Part shown: piece by piece, positions 22,295 to 31,089 of the stretch
Position numbering within the stretch: position 1 is the stretch's first letter
Layout of the letters: every line of letters starts with the position of its first letter
NCBI GenBank assembly: GCA_020346465.1
Contig: CP070783.1
Coordinates: forward strand, 1,255,005 to 1,296,011
Reading direction: 5' to 3'
Source: Deltaproteobacteria bacterium
GTDB taxonomy: Bacteria > Desulfobacterota > Deferrimicrobia > Deferrimicrobiales > Deferrimicrobiaceae
Length of the DNA stretch: 41,007 nt
Made by a program: the position numbers and the translations under genes
Notes under the pieces: model-generated
What the model was told of the DNA's origin: nothing
Seen by the model: only the letters and a program-made list of their open reading frames with translations
Databases searched by the model: none

Positions 22295-23146
22295 CTACCG
22301 GATCTCCTCCCGCACGTCCATCGCATCCCGGATTCCGTCCCCGAGGAAGTTGAACGCCATGACGGTGATCATGATGGCCAGCCCGGGGACGGTGGTCAGG
22401 TGGGGCGCGACGAAGAGGAAATGTCTCCCCTCGTTGATCATCGCACCCCAGGACGGAGCGGGGGGCTGGACCCCCAGGCCCAGGAAGGAAAGCCCCGCCT
22501 CCGCAACGATCGCCCTCGCGATTCCGAAGGTGGCCTCGACGATGACGGGGGAGACCGCGTTCGGGAGGATGTGGACGAGGAGGAGCCGGACCGGCGGGCT
22601 TCCGACCGCCCGCGCCGACTGGACGAACTCCAGCTCCCTCACTTTCAGGATCTGTCCCCGGATGAGCCTGGCGTACCCCACCCAGCCGAGAGCGGACAGG
22701 GCGATGAGCACGTTGCGCAGGGAAGGCCCGAGGACGGAGGTGATCGCGATGGCGAGCAGAATTCCGGGAAAGGCGAGGAGGATGTCGGCCAGCCGCATGA
22801 ACAGGTGGTCGACTCTCCCGCCGAGGAATCCCGACAGCGATCCCGCCAGGAGGCCGATCGCAAGAGACAGGGAGACCGTGCCGAGCCCCACCACGGCCGA
22901 AATCCTCGCCCCGTAGAGGAGCCGGCTCAGCAGGTCACGGCCCAGCCGGTCCTGCCCGAGCCAGTGGGACCACGAGGGGCCGGACAGTCCGGCGTCGAGC
23001 GACTGCGCCGCCGGGTCGAACGGGGCGAGCAGGGGGGCGAGCGCCGCCACGAGGAGAAGCAGGACCACGACGGCGGAACCGGCGACGGCCGCCCGGTGGC
23101 GCGCGACGCGCCGGAGGAATCGTCTCCGGGGGGGGCGTTCACTCAT
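22295..23146 (-). CDS. dppC: Peptide/nickel ABC transporter permease, DppC/OppC-type
   Basis: The 283-residue protein has the long N-terminal cytoplasmic region rich in Arg, a first membrane span (AVVVLLLLVAALAPLLAPFDP), the family motif HWLGQDRLGRDLLSRLLYGAR, and the C-terminal EAGLSFLGLGVQPPAPSWGAM. The start overlaps the dppB stop by 8 bases (ATGAGTGA), so translation is coupled. It is the last gene of the cluster; no OppD/OppF ATPase follows before the sugar importer promoter. Confidence 0.94.
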   Translation of the reverse strand: MSERPPRRRFLRRVARHRAAVAGSAVVVLLLLVAALAPLLAPFDPAAQSLDAGLSGPSWSHWLGQDRLGRDLLSRLLYGARISAVVGLGTVSLSLAIGLLAGSLSGFLGGRVDHLFMRLADILLAFPGILLAIAITSVLGPSLRNVLIALSALGWVGYARLIRGQILKVRELEFVQSARAVGSPPVRLLLVHILPNAVSPVIVEATFGIARAIVAEAGLSFLGLGVQPPAPSWGAMINEGRHFLFVAPHLTTVPGLAIMITVMAFNFLGDGIRDAMDVREEIR

Positions 23147-24059
23147 ACCGTATCCTCGGATCGAGGCGGGAGTACAGGAGGTCCGTCACGAGGTTGACCG
23201 TCACCGTGCAGAGGGCGATGAACAAAATGCAGCCCTGGACAAGCGGGTAGTCCCGGGCCTCGATCGCCTGGACGGTCAGGCGGCCGATTCCCGGCCAGGA
23301 GAAGATGGTCTCGGTAATGATGCTCCCGGAGAGCAGCGCCCCGAACTGCAGGCCCATCACCGTGAGGACGGGGATGAGGGAGTTCGCCAGCGCGTGGCGC
23401 AGCACCGCGTCCCGCCGGGAAAGCCCCCGGGCGCAGGCCGCCCGCACGTAGTCCTGCCGGATCTCCTCCAGCAGCGAGGAGCGGAGCATGCGCATCAGGA
23501 TCGCCGCCATCCCCGCTCCCATGGTCAGCGCGGGGAGCACCAGGTGACCGGCGGTTCCGTACCCCGAGACGGGGAACAGCCCGAGACCGATCGAGAAGAT
23601 CAGGATCAGGAGCGGCCCCAGCCAGAAGTTGGGCATCGACAGACCGAGCATCGCGAGGAAGCCGGAGAGGTGGTCGACCGGCGAGTGCTGCCGCATGGCG
23701 GACAGCACCCCCAGGGGAACCGCGATGAGGAGGGCGACGGCCATCGAGGCGCCCGAGAGCAGAAGGGTCGCCGGAACCCGCCGGAGGATCTCGCGCAGGA
23801 CCGGCTCCCGGCTCCGGAAGGAGGTTCCCAGGTCCCCCTTCGCCACCCCGAGGAGGAACTCCCCGTACTGCACGGCGACGGGCCGGTCGAGGCGAAGCTC
23901 CCGTCGCAGCTCCTCCTTCTGCGCCGCGAGGGCGCTCTCGCCCAGCATGATCTCGACGGGGTCGCCGGGGATCAGGTGGATGAGGAGAAAGACGACCGTC
24001 ACGACCCCGAACACGACGGGGACCATCTGCCGCAGGCGGGTGAGGAGATATCCCGTCAT
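23139..24059 (-). CDS. dppB: Peptide/nickel ABC transporter permease, DppB/OppB-type
   Basis: The 306-residue permease begins with the classic YLLTRLRQMVPVVFGVVTVVFLLIHLIPGDP, with the conserved PGDP after the first span, and ends with FSWPGIGRLTVQAIEARDYPLVQG, then DLLYSRLDPRIRY. Six membrane spans are apparent. The ATG overlaps the binding-protein stop as ATGA. With DppC it would form the pore for short peptides or a related ligand. Confidence 0.95.
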   Translation of the reverse strand: MTGYLLTRLRQMVPVVFGVVTVVFLLIHLIPGDPVEIMLGESALAAQKEELRRELRLDRPVAVQYGEFLLGVAKGDLGTSFRSREPVLREILRRVPATLLLSGASMAVALLIAVPLGVLSAMRQHSPVDHLSGFLAMLGLSMPNFWLGPLLILIFSIGLGLFPVSGYGTAGHLVLPALTMGAGMAAILMRMLRSSLLEEIRQDYVRAACARGLSRRDAVLRHALANSLIPVLTVMGLQFGALLSGSIITETIFSWPGIGRLTVQAIEARDYPLVQGCILFIALCTVTVNLVTDLLYSRLDPRIRYE

Positions 24060-25612
24060 CTTCCCGCCCCCTCCTCCCGTCGAACGCTCATCTCCTTCAC
24101 GGAGGTGTAGTCCTCGCCGGGCGTGATCTCGAAGCCCTCGAGCCGGCGGTCCCTGACGAGAATGTTCCGGCTGATCCAGAGGGGGAAAACGGGCAGGTCG
24201 CGGGCGAGGAGGAGCTGCACCTTGCCGTAGATCTCCTTCCTTTTCCCCCGCGAAGGCTCCCGCCGGCCTCTCTCCACCAGCCGGTCGACCTCGGGGTTCC
24301 GGTAGCCCCCCCGGTTTGCCCCCTCGGGGGGAACCTGCCCGGAGTGGAAGGCGTAGTAGAAGATGTCCGGGTCCTGGATGTTGACCCAGGTCAGGCTGTA
24401 GAGCTGGAAGTTCCCTTTCCGGATGTCCGAAAAGAAGGTCCCCCACTCGAAGGACTGGATCTCCAGGGCGATCCCGACCCGGTGCAGCTGCTCCTGGATG
24501 ACGGCCGCGATCTGCCTCCGCAACTCGTTCTGCGAGGTCTTGTACGTCAGCCGGAAGCGGGGCTGCGGGCCGTCCCCGTCCGGGTCGCGGTAGCCGGCGG
24601 AGTCCAGGAGACGCCGGGCCGCGTCGGGGTCGAACCGGACCGACGGAATCCCGTCCGCGTGCGCCCAGAAACCCGGGGCGAGGATGGAGTCGGCCAGGTC
24701 CGCGTGTCCCTTCCACAGGGACCGCACGATTGACTCGCGGTCGATGGCATGGGCGATCGCCCGCCGCACGAGCGGCTCGGACAGGACCGGGTCCCGGAGG
24801 TTGAACCCGAGGTAGGAGGCGTTGCTTCCGGCCGCCTCCTCCATCACCAGGTTCCCGTGTTCGAGGGCGGCGGGGATCAGGTCGGGATCCACCCCGTTCA
24901 GGACGAAGTTGACGCTCCCCTTCGCAAGTTCGAGGAACCGCACGTTGGTGTCGGGGAGGAACTTGACGACCACCCGTTCGATGGCCGGGGCAGTGCCGAA
25001 ATACCCGTCAAAGCGGGAAAGGCGGATCTCGGAATCCTGCTGGTAGTCGTCCACCCGGTAGGGCCCCGCCCCGATCGGGGGGGAGTACCCCGCGGCCCGG
25101 GACCCGGTGGGGACGATCCCGCGGACCATGCCGGCCAGGAACGGGGCGGACGGCTCGAAGAGATGAAAGATCACGGTGCGGGGGTCGGGAGCGTCGATCG
25201 CGCGGATGGTCCCGTACGTCGCCCTGTGAGGAGAGCGGTTCGCCGGGTCGAGGATCCACGCAAAGGTATACCGGACGTCCGCGGACGAAAGCTCTTTCCC
25301 GTCGTGGAACCGCAGCCCCTCGCGAAGGCGGAAGACGATCTCGGTGGGGGACCTCTCCTCCCATCGCTCCGCGAGATCCGGCACGGGGTTCCCCGCCGCG
25401 TCCATCCGGATCAGGGAGGCGTGCGTCATCTGCAGGATCTGGGTCCCGTATGCGTCCGTCGCCAGCCGCGGGTCGATGCCGGCCGGAGCCCCCGGGAAGG
25501 CGATGACCAGCGTCCCGTCGTCGATCGGCGGTTTCGGGGAACACCCGGACAGGGCGGCGGCGAGGGCCAGGAGAAGCACGGCGTAAGGGAAGCGGTTTTG
25601 CACGTCGCCCAT
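24056..25612 (-). CDS. Peptide ABC transporter substrate-binding lipoprotein (SBP family 5)
   Basis: The 518-residue protein has a lipoprotein signal (hydrophobic core then LSGC, lipidated Cys at about 23) and a full family 5 binding domain: LVIAFPGAPAGIDPRLATDAYG, RLREGLRFHDGKELSSADVRYTF, PIGAGPYRVDDY and LLDSAGYRDPDGDG. It would capture peptides for DppBC. Two starts are possible: ATG at 25612 or GTG at 25603. The GTG lies seven bases after an extended -10 element that overlaps the ATG, so if that promoter is used the message would be leaderless and start at the GTG. No good ribosome-binding site is seen for either. Confidence 0.9.
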   Translation of the reverse strand: MGDVQNRFPYAVLLLALAAALSGCSPKPPIDDGTLVIAFPGAPAGIDPRLATDAYGTQILQMTHASLIRMDAAGNPVPDLAERWEERSPTEIVFRLREGLRFHDGKELSSADVRYTFAWILDPANRSPHRATYGTIRAIDAPDPRTVIFHLFEPSAPFLAGMVRGIVPTGSRAAGYSPPIGAGPYRVDDYQQDSEIRLSRFDGYFGTAPAIERVVVKFLPDTNVRFLELAKGSVNFVLNGVDPDLIPAALEHGNLVMEEAAGSNASYLGFNLRDPVLSEPLVRRAIAHAIDRESIVRSLWKGHADLADSILAPGFWAHADGIPSVRFDPDAARRLLDSAGYRDPDGDGPQPRFRLTYKTSQNELRRQIAAVIQEQLHRVGIALEIQSFEWGTFFSDIRKGNFQLYSLTWVNIQDPDIFYYAFHSGQVPPEGANRGGYRNPEVDRLVERGRREPSRGKRKEIYGKVQLLLARDLPVFPLWISRNILVRDRRLEGFEITPGEDYTSVKEMSVRREEGAGR

Positions 25613-25680
25613 AGTACCACGCGGTTTCCCGACCCGGGTCCCGGGGATTGGCGGTGGTTTTGCTCGTTCTGGTACTATGG
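25609..25680. promoter_or_regulatory. Divergent pair of extended -10 promoters as an 11-bp inverted repeat
   Basis: CCATAGTACCA (25609-25619) and TGGTACTATGG (25670-25680) are perfect inverted repeats. Each carries TGGTACTAT pointing outward, an extended -10. The plus element ends 6 bases before the sthA GTG (25685) and the minus element 7 bases before the GTG at 25603 of the binding-protein gene. The palindrome GACCCGGGTC (25631-25640) lies between them and could bind a shared regulator. Confidence 0.5.
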
Positions 25681-25684
25681 AAAG

Positions 25685-27064
25685 GTGAGCCACTTCGACC
25701 TCCTTGTCATCGGATCGGGCCCCTCCGGCCAGCGTGCGGCGATCCAGGCGGCCAAGCTGGGCAAGCGGGCGGCCGTGATCGAGAAACAGCAGGTGGTGGG
25801 CGGGGCGTGCGTCAACACCGGCACCATCCCCAGCAAGACGTTGCGGGAGGCTGTGCTGTACCTCACCGGATACGGGCAGCACTCGATCTACGGGACGTCG
25901 TATGCGGTGAAGGAGAACATCGGCCTAAACGATCTGATGGTGCGGATCTCCTTTGTGATCGGGCGCGAGCTCGACGTCTTGCTCGCCCAGATGCGGCGCA
26001 ACCGGGTGGAGCTGATCTTCGGGGAGGCCTCCTTTGCCGATTCCCATGGACTGACCGTGCGGGGGCAGGCCGAGACGAGCGTCCATACCGCAGACCGGAT
26101 CGTCATCGCGGTCGGCACGCAGCCTGCGCAGCCCGGGAACGTCTCCTGCGACGGGGAGACCCTGATCAACAGCGACGGAATCCTGGGGATGAAGAGGCTC
26201 CCCCGATCGCTGACGGTGGTCGGAGCGGGCGTCATCGGGCTCGAGTACGCCTCGATCTTCGCCGCCCTCGGGATCAAGGTCACCGTCATCGACAAGCGGA
26301 ACCGCCTGCTGGATTTCGTGGACCGGGAGATCATGGAATCCCTTTCGTACCACCTCCGGCAGCGCGGGACGACGATCTGGCTGGGGGAGGAGGTCCGGGA
26401 GATCGGCGTGCGGGGGGGGAGAGCGGTCGCGGAACTGACGAGCGGGAAGAAGGTCCACTCCGACATGATCCTCTTTTCGGTGGGACGCATCGGCGCCACG
26501 GCGGGGCTCAACCTCCCGGCCGCGGGACTGGCGGCCGACAGCCGCGGGAGGATCCCGGTGGACGAGCATTACCGGACGGAGGTTCCGCACATCTACGCCG
26601 TGGGAGACGTGATCGGGTTCCCGAGCCTGGCGTCCGCGTCCATGGAGCAGGGGCGGCTGGCGGCGGCGCACGCCTTCGAGATGGATCCCGGCCCGATCGC
26701 GAAGCCTTTCCCCTTCGGGATCTACTCCATCCCCGAGATTTCGATGATCGGCCCCACCGAAGAGGAGCTGACCGTGGCGGCCGTCCCCTACGAGGTGGGC
26801 GTGGCCCGCTACCGGGAGATCGCCCGCGGGCAGATCCTCGGAGACGACACGGGCCTGCTGAAGCTCATCGTCCACCGGGAGACGGGCCGCCTCCTGGCCG
26901 CCCATGCCATCGGAACGGGGGCAACCGAATTGATCCACATCGGGCAGGCCGTGGTGACGCTTTCCGGGACGCTCGACTATTTTCTGCGAAGCGTGTTCAA
27001 CTACCCCACGCTGGCGGAGTGCTACAAGGTCGCGGCCCTCGATTGCGCCAACAAGCTCGGCTGA
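25685..27064 (+). CDS. sthA: Soluble pyridine nucleotide transhydrogenase
   Basis: The 459-residue flavoprotein has an FAD-binding LLVIGSGPSGQRAA (6-19), an NAD-binding VVGAGVIGLEYASIF, an EVPHIYAVGDVIG segment and a dimerisation domain ending in YPTLAECYKVAALD. It aligns with dihydrolipoamide dehydrogenase-type proteins, but the redox motif is GGACVNTGTIPSK: Cys42 is kept and the second Cys is Thr47, as in SthA, which transfers hydride between NADPH and NAD without a disulfide. The GTG start is only 6 bases from an extended -10, suggesting a leaderless or near-leaderless message. It is divergent from the peptide importer. Confidence 0.92.
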   Translation: MSHFDLLVIGSGPSGQRAAIQAAKLGKRAAVIEKQQVVGGACVNTGTIPSKTLREAVLYLTGYGQHSIYGTSYAVKENIGLNDLMVRISFVIGRELDVLLAQMRRNRVELIFGEASFADSHGLTVRGQAETSVHTADRIVIAVGTQPAQPGNVSCDGETLINSDGILGMKRLPRSLTVVGAGVIGLEYASIFAALGIKVTVIDKRNRLLDFVDREIMESLSYHLRQRGTTIWLGEEVREIGVRGGRAVAELTSGKKVHSDMILFSVGRIGATAGLNLPAAGLAADSRGRIPVDEHYRTEVPHIYAVGDVIGFPSLASASMEQGRLAAAHAFEMDPGPIAKPFPFGIYSIPEISMIGPTEEELTVAAVPYEVGVARYREIARGQILGDDTGLLKLIVHRETGRLLAAHAIGTGATELIHIGQAVVTLSGTLDYFLRSVFNYPTLAECYKVAALDCANKLG

Positions 27065-27113
27065 TTCCCCTTCCGGGAGGCGGTGCGGGGCCGGCCGGGG
27101 CCGGGAGTTCTGC

Positions 27114-27142
27114 TTGTTCGCCTCCCCTTCGTGAATTACAAT
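27114..27142 (+). promoter_or_regulatory. Sigma-70-type promoter of the ccsA-like/hem operon
   Basis: TTGTTC (27114-27119), a 17-base spacer and TACAAT (27137-27142) end 6 bases before the ATG at 27149, the usual distance to a transcription start. This promoter would give a leaderless message for the first gene and drives the hem genes downstream. Confidence 0.5.
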
Positions 27143-27148
27143 GATTGG

Positions 27149-27976
27149 ATGCACGTTTCGCTGCTGAAGGGAACGACCTTCTTCTATCTGGTCGGGGCTC
27201 TCCTCTATCTCTACTTCATCGTCACGCGGAAAGAGAGGGGAGCGCGCCTGGGCCGCATGTTTCTCCTGGTCGGCGTTCTCCTCCACACCGTGGGGTTTGC
27301 CTTCCGGTACGCGGCGGCGGGGTACACCCCCGTCACGAACCTGTTCGAATCGCTCTCGTTTTTCGCGCTGTCGATCGTCGGCGCCTTCCTCGTCGCCGAG
27401 GTCCGGTACAACCTGCGGACCCTGGGGGCGTTCGTCGCCCCGCTGGCCTTCGTCTTCAGCATCTTCGCCGCGTTCCTGCCGGGGGAGATCGCCGGGCTGG
27501 CCCCGGCCCTGAACTCCTACTGGCTCCCGATCCACGTCCTTCTTCTGTTCGTCGGCGATGCGGTCTTCGCCGTCGCCTTCGCCGCGGGGATCATGTATCT
27601 CCTGCAGGAGAAGCAGGTGAAGCGCAAAAAGATGGGACCGCTGTTCAAACGTCTGCCGTCCCTCGACGTGCTCGACGAGATCAATTACCGGTGCCTGACG
27701 ATCGGGTTCCCCCTCCTCACCATGGGGATCATCACGGGATCCATCTGGGCCGAGTACGCCTGGGGGTCGTACTGGAGCTGGGACCCGAAGGAGACGTGGT
27801 CGCTCATCACGTGGCTCCTCTACGCCGCGCTTCTCCACGGCCGGCTGACGGTGGGATGGCGGGGGCGCAAGGCGGCGATCCTCGCGATCGTCGGGTTCTG
27901 CGCCGTCCTGTTCACCTTTTTGGGCGTCAACCTCCTTCTGCCGGGCCTCCACTCCTACTCCAACCTGTCGCGGTGA
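27149..27976 (+). CDS. Cytochrome c assembly protein, CcsA/ResC/HemX family
   Basis: The 275-residue membrane protein has eight hydrophobic segments and the WWD-type heme-handling motif WGSYWSWDPKETWSLITW near residues 205-222. Conserved His residues in LLHTVGFAFR and NSYWLPIHVLL fit axial heme ligands of the family. Members next to hemA are often called HemX or ResC; together with ResB/Ccs1 they deliver heme to apocytochrome c. No ResB gene is in the window. The ATG at 27149 lacks a ribosome-binding site but starts right where a TTGTTC/TACAAT promoter would begin transcription. A GTG at 27083 after GGGAGG is the alternative and would add 22 residues that do not look like the family. Confidence 0.88.
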   Translation: MHVSLLKGTTFFYLVGALLYLYFIVTRKERGARLGRMFLLVGVLLHTVGFAFRYAAAGYTPVTNLFESLSFFALSIVGAFLVAEVRYNLRTLGAFVAPLAFVFSIFAAFLPGEIAGLAPALNSYWLPIHVLLLFVGDAVFAVAFAAGIMYLLQEKQVKRKKMGPLFKRLPSLDVLDEINYRCLTIGFPLLTMGIITGSIWAEYAWGSYWSWDPKETWSLITWLLYAALLHGRLTVGWRGRKAAILAIVGFCAVLFTFLGVNLLLPGLHSYSNLSR

Positions 27977-27998
27977 GAGGGAGGGCGCGGGATTCCCA

Positions 27999-29324
27999 AT
28001 GGGCCAGATCATCATCATAGGGCTCAACCACCGGACGGCGCCCGTGGAGATCCGGGAGCGTCTCGCCTTCCCCCCGGAAGCGATGGGGCGCGCGCTCCGG
28101 GGACTCCTGGAGAGGGAGTCCCTCAAGGAAGGGGTGATCCTGTCGACGTGCAACCGGGTCGAGGTCTGCTCCCTGACCCGGCAGGGGTTCCTGGGCACGA
28201 CCGAGGTCAAGGAGTTCCTGGCCGATTACCACGCGATCCCCCCGGAGGAGCTGAACGGGTATCTGTACCACTACGAGGGAGACGAGGCGGTCAAGCACAT
28301 GTTCCGGGTGGCCAGCAGCCTGGACTCCATGGTGCTCGGCGAGCCGCAGATTCTCGGGCAGGTGAAGGACGCCTACGGCTACGGCGCCGAGTTCCAGACG
28401 ATCGGGCCGATTCTCGACAAGTTCTTCGCGAAGACCTTTTCGGTGGCGAAGCGGGTGCGGACGGAGACCCGGGTGGCAAGCAGCGCCGTGTCGGTCTCCT
28501 ACGCGGCGGTCGAGCTGGCGAGAAAGATCTTCGGGGATCTTTCGGACAAGACGGCGATGCTCATAGGGGCGGGGGAGATGTGCGAGCTGGCCGCCCGGCA
28601 TCTCCTCTCCGCGGGCGTCCGGGGGATCCTGGTGACCAACCGGACCTTCGAGCGCGCGGTGAAGCTCGCCGAGGAGTTCGGGGGGACCCCGATCCGGTTC
28701 GACGAGCTTCCGGTCCACCTGAAGAGGGCCGACATCGTCCTGTCCTCCACGGGAGCATCGCACTTCATCATCCGGAAGCACGATGTCGAGGAGGTCATCC
28801 GGGTCCGGAAAAACCGCCCGATGTTCTTCATCGACATGGCCGTCCCCCGGGACATCGACCCCGACGCCAACCAGGTCGACAACGTGTACGTCTACGACAT
28901 CGACGACCTGAACAACGTCATCGACCTGAACCTGGAGGAGCGCCAGAAGGAGGCGGTAAAAGCCGAGGAAATCGTGGAGGAGGAGGTCCGGTCGTTCCGC
29001 CGCTGGCTCGATGCGCAGCAGGTCACCCCCACCATCATCACCCTCCGCAGGAAATACGAGGAAGTGAAAAACGTCGAGGTGGCCAAGGCGGTGTCGATGC
29101 TGGGGGCGGAGGATCCCAGGACGAGGAAGGTGGTGGAATCCCTCGCCTCCTCGCTTCTCAACAAGATCCTCCACGCCCCGATCGCCTCCCTGAAGAAGGA
29201 AGCCGACGGCCGGAACCATATGGAGCTCGTCGCCCTGGTCCGGGAGATCTTCGATCTTCCGGAGGCGTCGGGCCGGACCGAGGACGGGGACTCCGCCGGA
29301 ACCGGGGAGACCACGCGGGAATAG
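27999..29324 (+). CDS. hemA: Glutamyl-tRNA reductase
   Basis: The 441-residue enzyme reduces glutamyl-tRNA(Glu) to glutamate 1-semialdehyde with NADPH, the first committed step of C5-pathway heme synthesis. The catalytic Cys51 lies in LSTCNRVEV; GLNHRTAPV at the N-terminus, SMVLGEPQILGQV, the NADPH-binding LIGAGEMCELAARHL and FIDMAVPRDIDP are all present. The dimerisation helix (about 330-420) is complete. It begins 22 bases after the ccsA-like gene and is the first of four consecutive heme genes. Confidence 0.98.
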   Translation: MGQIIIIGLNHRTAPVEIRERLAFPPEAMGRALRGLLERESLKEGVILSTCNRVEVCSLTRQGFLGTTEVKEFLADYHAIPPEELNGYLYHYEGDEAVKHMFRVASSLDSMVLGEPQILGQVKDAYGYGAEFQTIGPILDKFFAKTFSVAKRVRTETRVASSAVSVSYAAVELARKIFGDLSDKTAMLIGAGEMCELAARHLLSAGVRGILVTNRTFERAVKLAEEFGGTPIRFDELPVHLKRADIVLSSTGASHFIIRKHDVEEVIRVRKNRPMFFIDMAVPRDIDPDANQVDNVYVYDIDDLNNVIDLNLEERQKEAVKAEEIVEEEVRSFRRWLDAQQVTPTIITLRRKYEEVKNVEVAKAVSMLGAEDPRTRKVVESLASSLLNKILHAPIASLKKEADGRNHMELVALVREIFDLPEASGRTEDGDSAGTGETTRE

Positions 29325-29350
29325 GACGCACGAACCATGAGGAGCGGGGA

Positions 29351-30292
29351 TTGGGAAAGGCGGAACCGGTGATCCGGCTCGGAAGCCGCGGCAGCAAGCT
29401 TGCCCTGTGGCAGGCCGAGTTCGTCCAGTCCGAAATCGAGAGGAGAACGGGAAGGAAGGTAGGGATCACGAGGATCAAAACGACCGGCGACATGATCCTC
29501 GACGTCCCGCTTGCCCGCGTCGGGGGAAAGGGCCTGTTCGTCAAGGAGATCGAGGAGGCGTTGCTTTCCGGGAAGATCGACCTCGCGGTCCACTCGATGA
29601 AGGACGTTCCCACCGACCTGCCCGACGGGCTCACGATCGTCGCCATCACGCGGCGCGAAGACCCTCGCGACGCCTTCCTCTCCGTGAAGTACCGGAGTTT
29701 CGGGGAACTCCCTCGCGGGGCGAAGCTGGGGACGAGCTCCCTGCGGAGGCAGACCCAGCTTCTCGGGATCCGGCCCGATCTTTCCGTCGAGAGTCTCCGC
29801 GGGAACCTCGACACCCGCATCCGGAAGATGGAGGAAGGCCGGTTCGACGCCATCATCCTCGCGGCGGCAGGGCTTCGGCGCCTGGGGTGGGAATCGAAGA
29901 TCACCCAATACATCCCCGAGGAGATGTCGCTTCCCGCCATCGGGCAGGGAGCCCTGGGGATCGAGGTCCGCAGCGATGACCCGGAGACCCGGGAGGCGGT
30001 CTCCTTCCTCAACGACCGGGAGACCGCTCTCGCGGTGCGCGCCGAGCGGGGGTTCCTGAAACGCCTCGAGGGGGGGTGCCAGGTTCCGATCGCTTCGCAC
30101 GGCCGGGTGGAAGGGGACAGGATCACCCTGCAGGGGATGGTGGGGCGCCCCGACGGGTCCGAGGTCATCCGCGGCAGCGCGCAGGGAAGCATCTCCGATC
30201 CCGAGGCGCTGGGCGTGGCGCTTGCCGAGCAGCTGCTCGGCCGCGGGGCGAGGAAGATCCTCGACGATGTGTACCGGGCGGCAGGGAGCTAG
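29351..30292 (+). CDS. hemC: Porphobilinogen deaminase (hydroxymethylbilane synthase)
   Basis: The 313-residue enzyme polymerises four porphobilinogens into hydroxymethylbilane. Motifs are intact: IRLGSRGSKLALWQ, GGKGLFVKEIEEALL, AVHSMKDVPTDLP with the catalytic Asp, GTSSLRRQ, IGQGALGIE, and LEGGCQVPIASHG with the dipyrromethane-binding Cys243. The start is uncertain: TTG at 29351 has GGAG at 29341-29344 with good spacing, while GTG at 29369 gives a minimal VIRLGSRG N-terminus. It follows hemA by 26 bases. Confidence 0.96.
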   Translation: MGKAEPVIRLGSRGSKLALWQAEFVQSEIERRTGRKVGITRIKTTGDMILDVPLARVGGKGLFVKEIEEALLSGKIDLAVHSMKDVPTDLPDGLTIVAITRREDPRDAFLSVKYRSFGELPRGAKLGTSSLRRQTQLLGIRPDLSVESLRGNLDTRIRKMEEGRFDAIILAAAGLRRLGWESKITQYIPEEMSLPAIGQGALGIEVRSDDPETREAVSFLNDRETALAVRAERGFLKRLEGGCQVPIASHGRVEGDRITLQGMVGRPDGSEVIRGSAQGSISDPEALGVALAEQLLGRGARKILDDVYRAAGS

Positions 30293-30297
30293 CTGCC

Positions 30298-31089
30298 GTG
30301 TCGATCCGGGGGAAAAGGATTCTGGTGACCCGGGCCGATGTGCAGGCGGAGGAGTTTTCCGCGATGATCCGGAAGCGCGGGGGTATCCCCGTGGTGTTCC
30401 CGACGGTCACGCTGGTTCCCCCGGAAGACCCCGCTCCCCTCCACGAGGCGATCGCCCGCCTGGGGACGTTCGATTGGGTTCTTTTCACCAGCGCCAACGC
30501 CGCGCGTTTCTTCTTCGGGTGCGCGGCGGCGCGGGGAGTCCGGGCGATCCCGGCGGGAGTCCGGGTTGCCTCCGTGGGGCCCGGCACGACCCGGGAGATC
30601 GGGCGGCACGGTTCCCCGGTCCATCTCGAAGCGAAGAAACAGACTGCGGAAGGGCTGGTGGAGGCGCTGGCCGCTGAGGGGTTCCCGGGAAAGCGGTTTC
30701 TGTTTCCGCGCGCGAAGGAGGGTCGCGAGACGATTCCCGAGGAGATCGGCAGCAGGGGAGGGACGGTCGACGTCGTGACGGTCTACCGGAACGGCCTTCC
30801 TCCGGCGGACAGGAAGGCCGCCGGGGAGATCGGGGAGAGACCTCCCGACGTGTGCACCTTCGCGTCCCCGTCGGCGTTCCGCAACTTCTTTCTCCTGCTG
30901 GGGGAGGACCGCGCGTCGTTCGTCCTCTCCCGGAGCCGGATCGCCGTGATCGGGGAAGTGACCGCGAGGACCGTCCGGGAAAGGAACGTCCCCGTGGACA
31001 TCATGCCCGAAACGTTCACATTGGCCGGGATGCTGGAGGCGATCGAGGCGCACTTCGCCCTCCTCTCCCGCGGAGGTGAGACGTCATGA
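30298..31089 (+). CDS. hemD: Uroporphyrinogen-III synthase
   Basis: The 263-residue protein cyclises hydroxymethylbilane with inversion of ring D. This family is poorly conserved in sequence, but the pattern is clear: [16 protein letters not shown] at the start, [69 protein letters not shown] and [17 protein letters not shown] at 30298 follows the hemC stop by 5 bases, with GGGAG inside the hemC end. Its stop overlaps hemB as ATGA. Confidence 0.94.
   Translation: MSIRGKRILVTRADVQAEEFSAMIRKRGGIPVVFPTVTLVPPEDPAPLHEAIARLGTFDWVLFTSANAARFFFGCAAARGVRAIPAGVRVASVGPGTTREIGRHGSPVHLEAKKQTAEGLVEALAAEGFPGKRFLFPRAKEGRETIPEEIGSRGGTVDVVTVYRNGLPPADRKAAGEIGERPPDVCTFASPSAFRNFFLLLGEDRASFVLSRSRIAVIGEVTARTVRERNVPVDIMPETFTLAGMLEAIEAHFALLSRGGETS

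Noticed and set aside
22265-22295. Hairpin GGGG/CCCC after dppC as a terminator
   Set aside because: The stem is only 4-5 bp and the T-run is too short to support a call.
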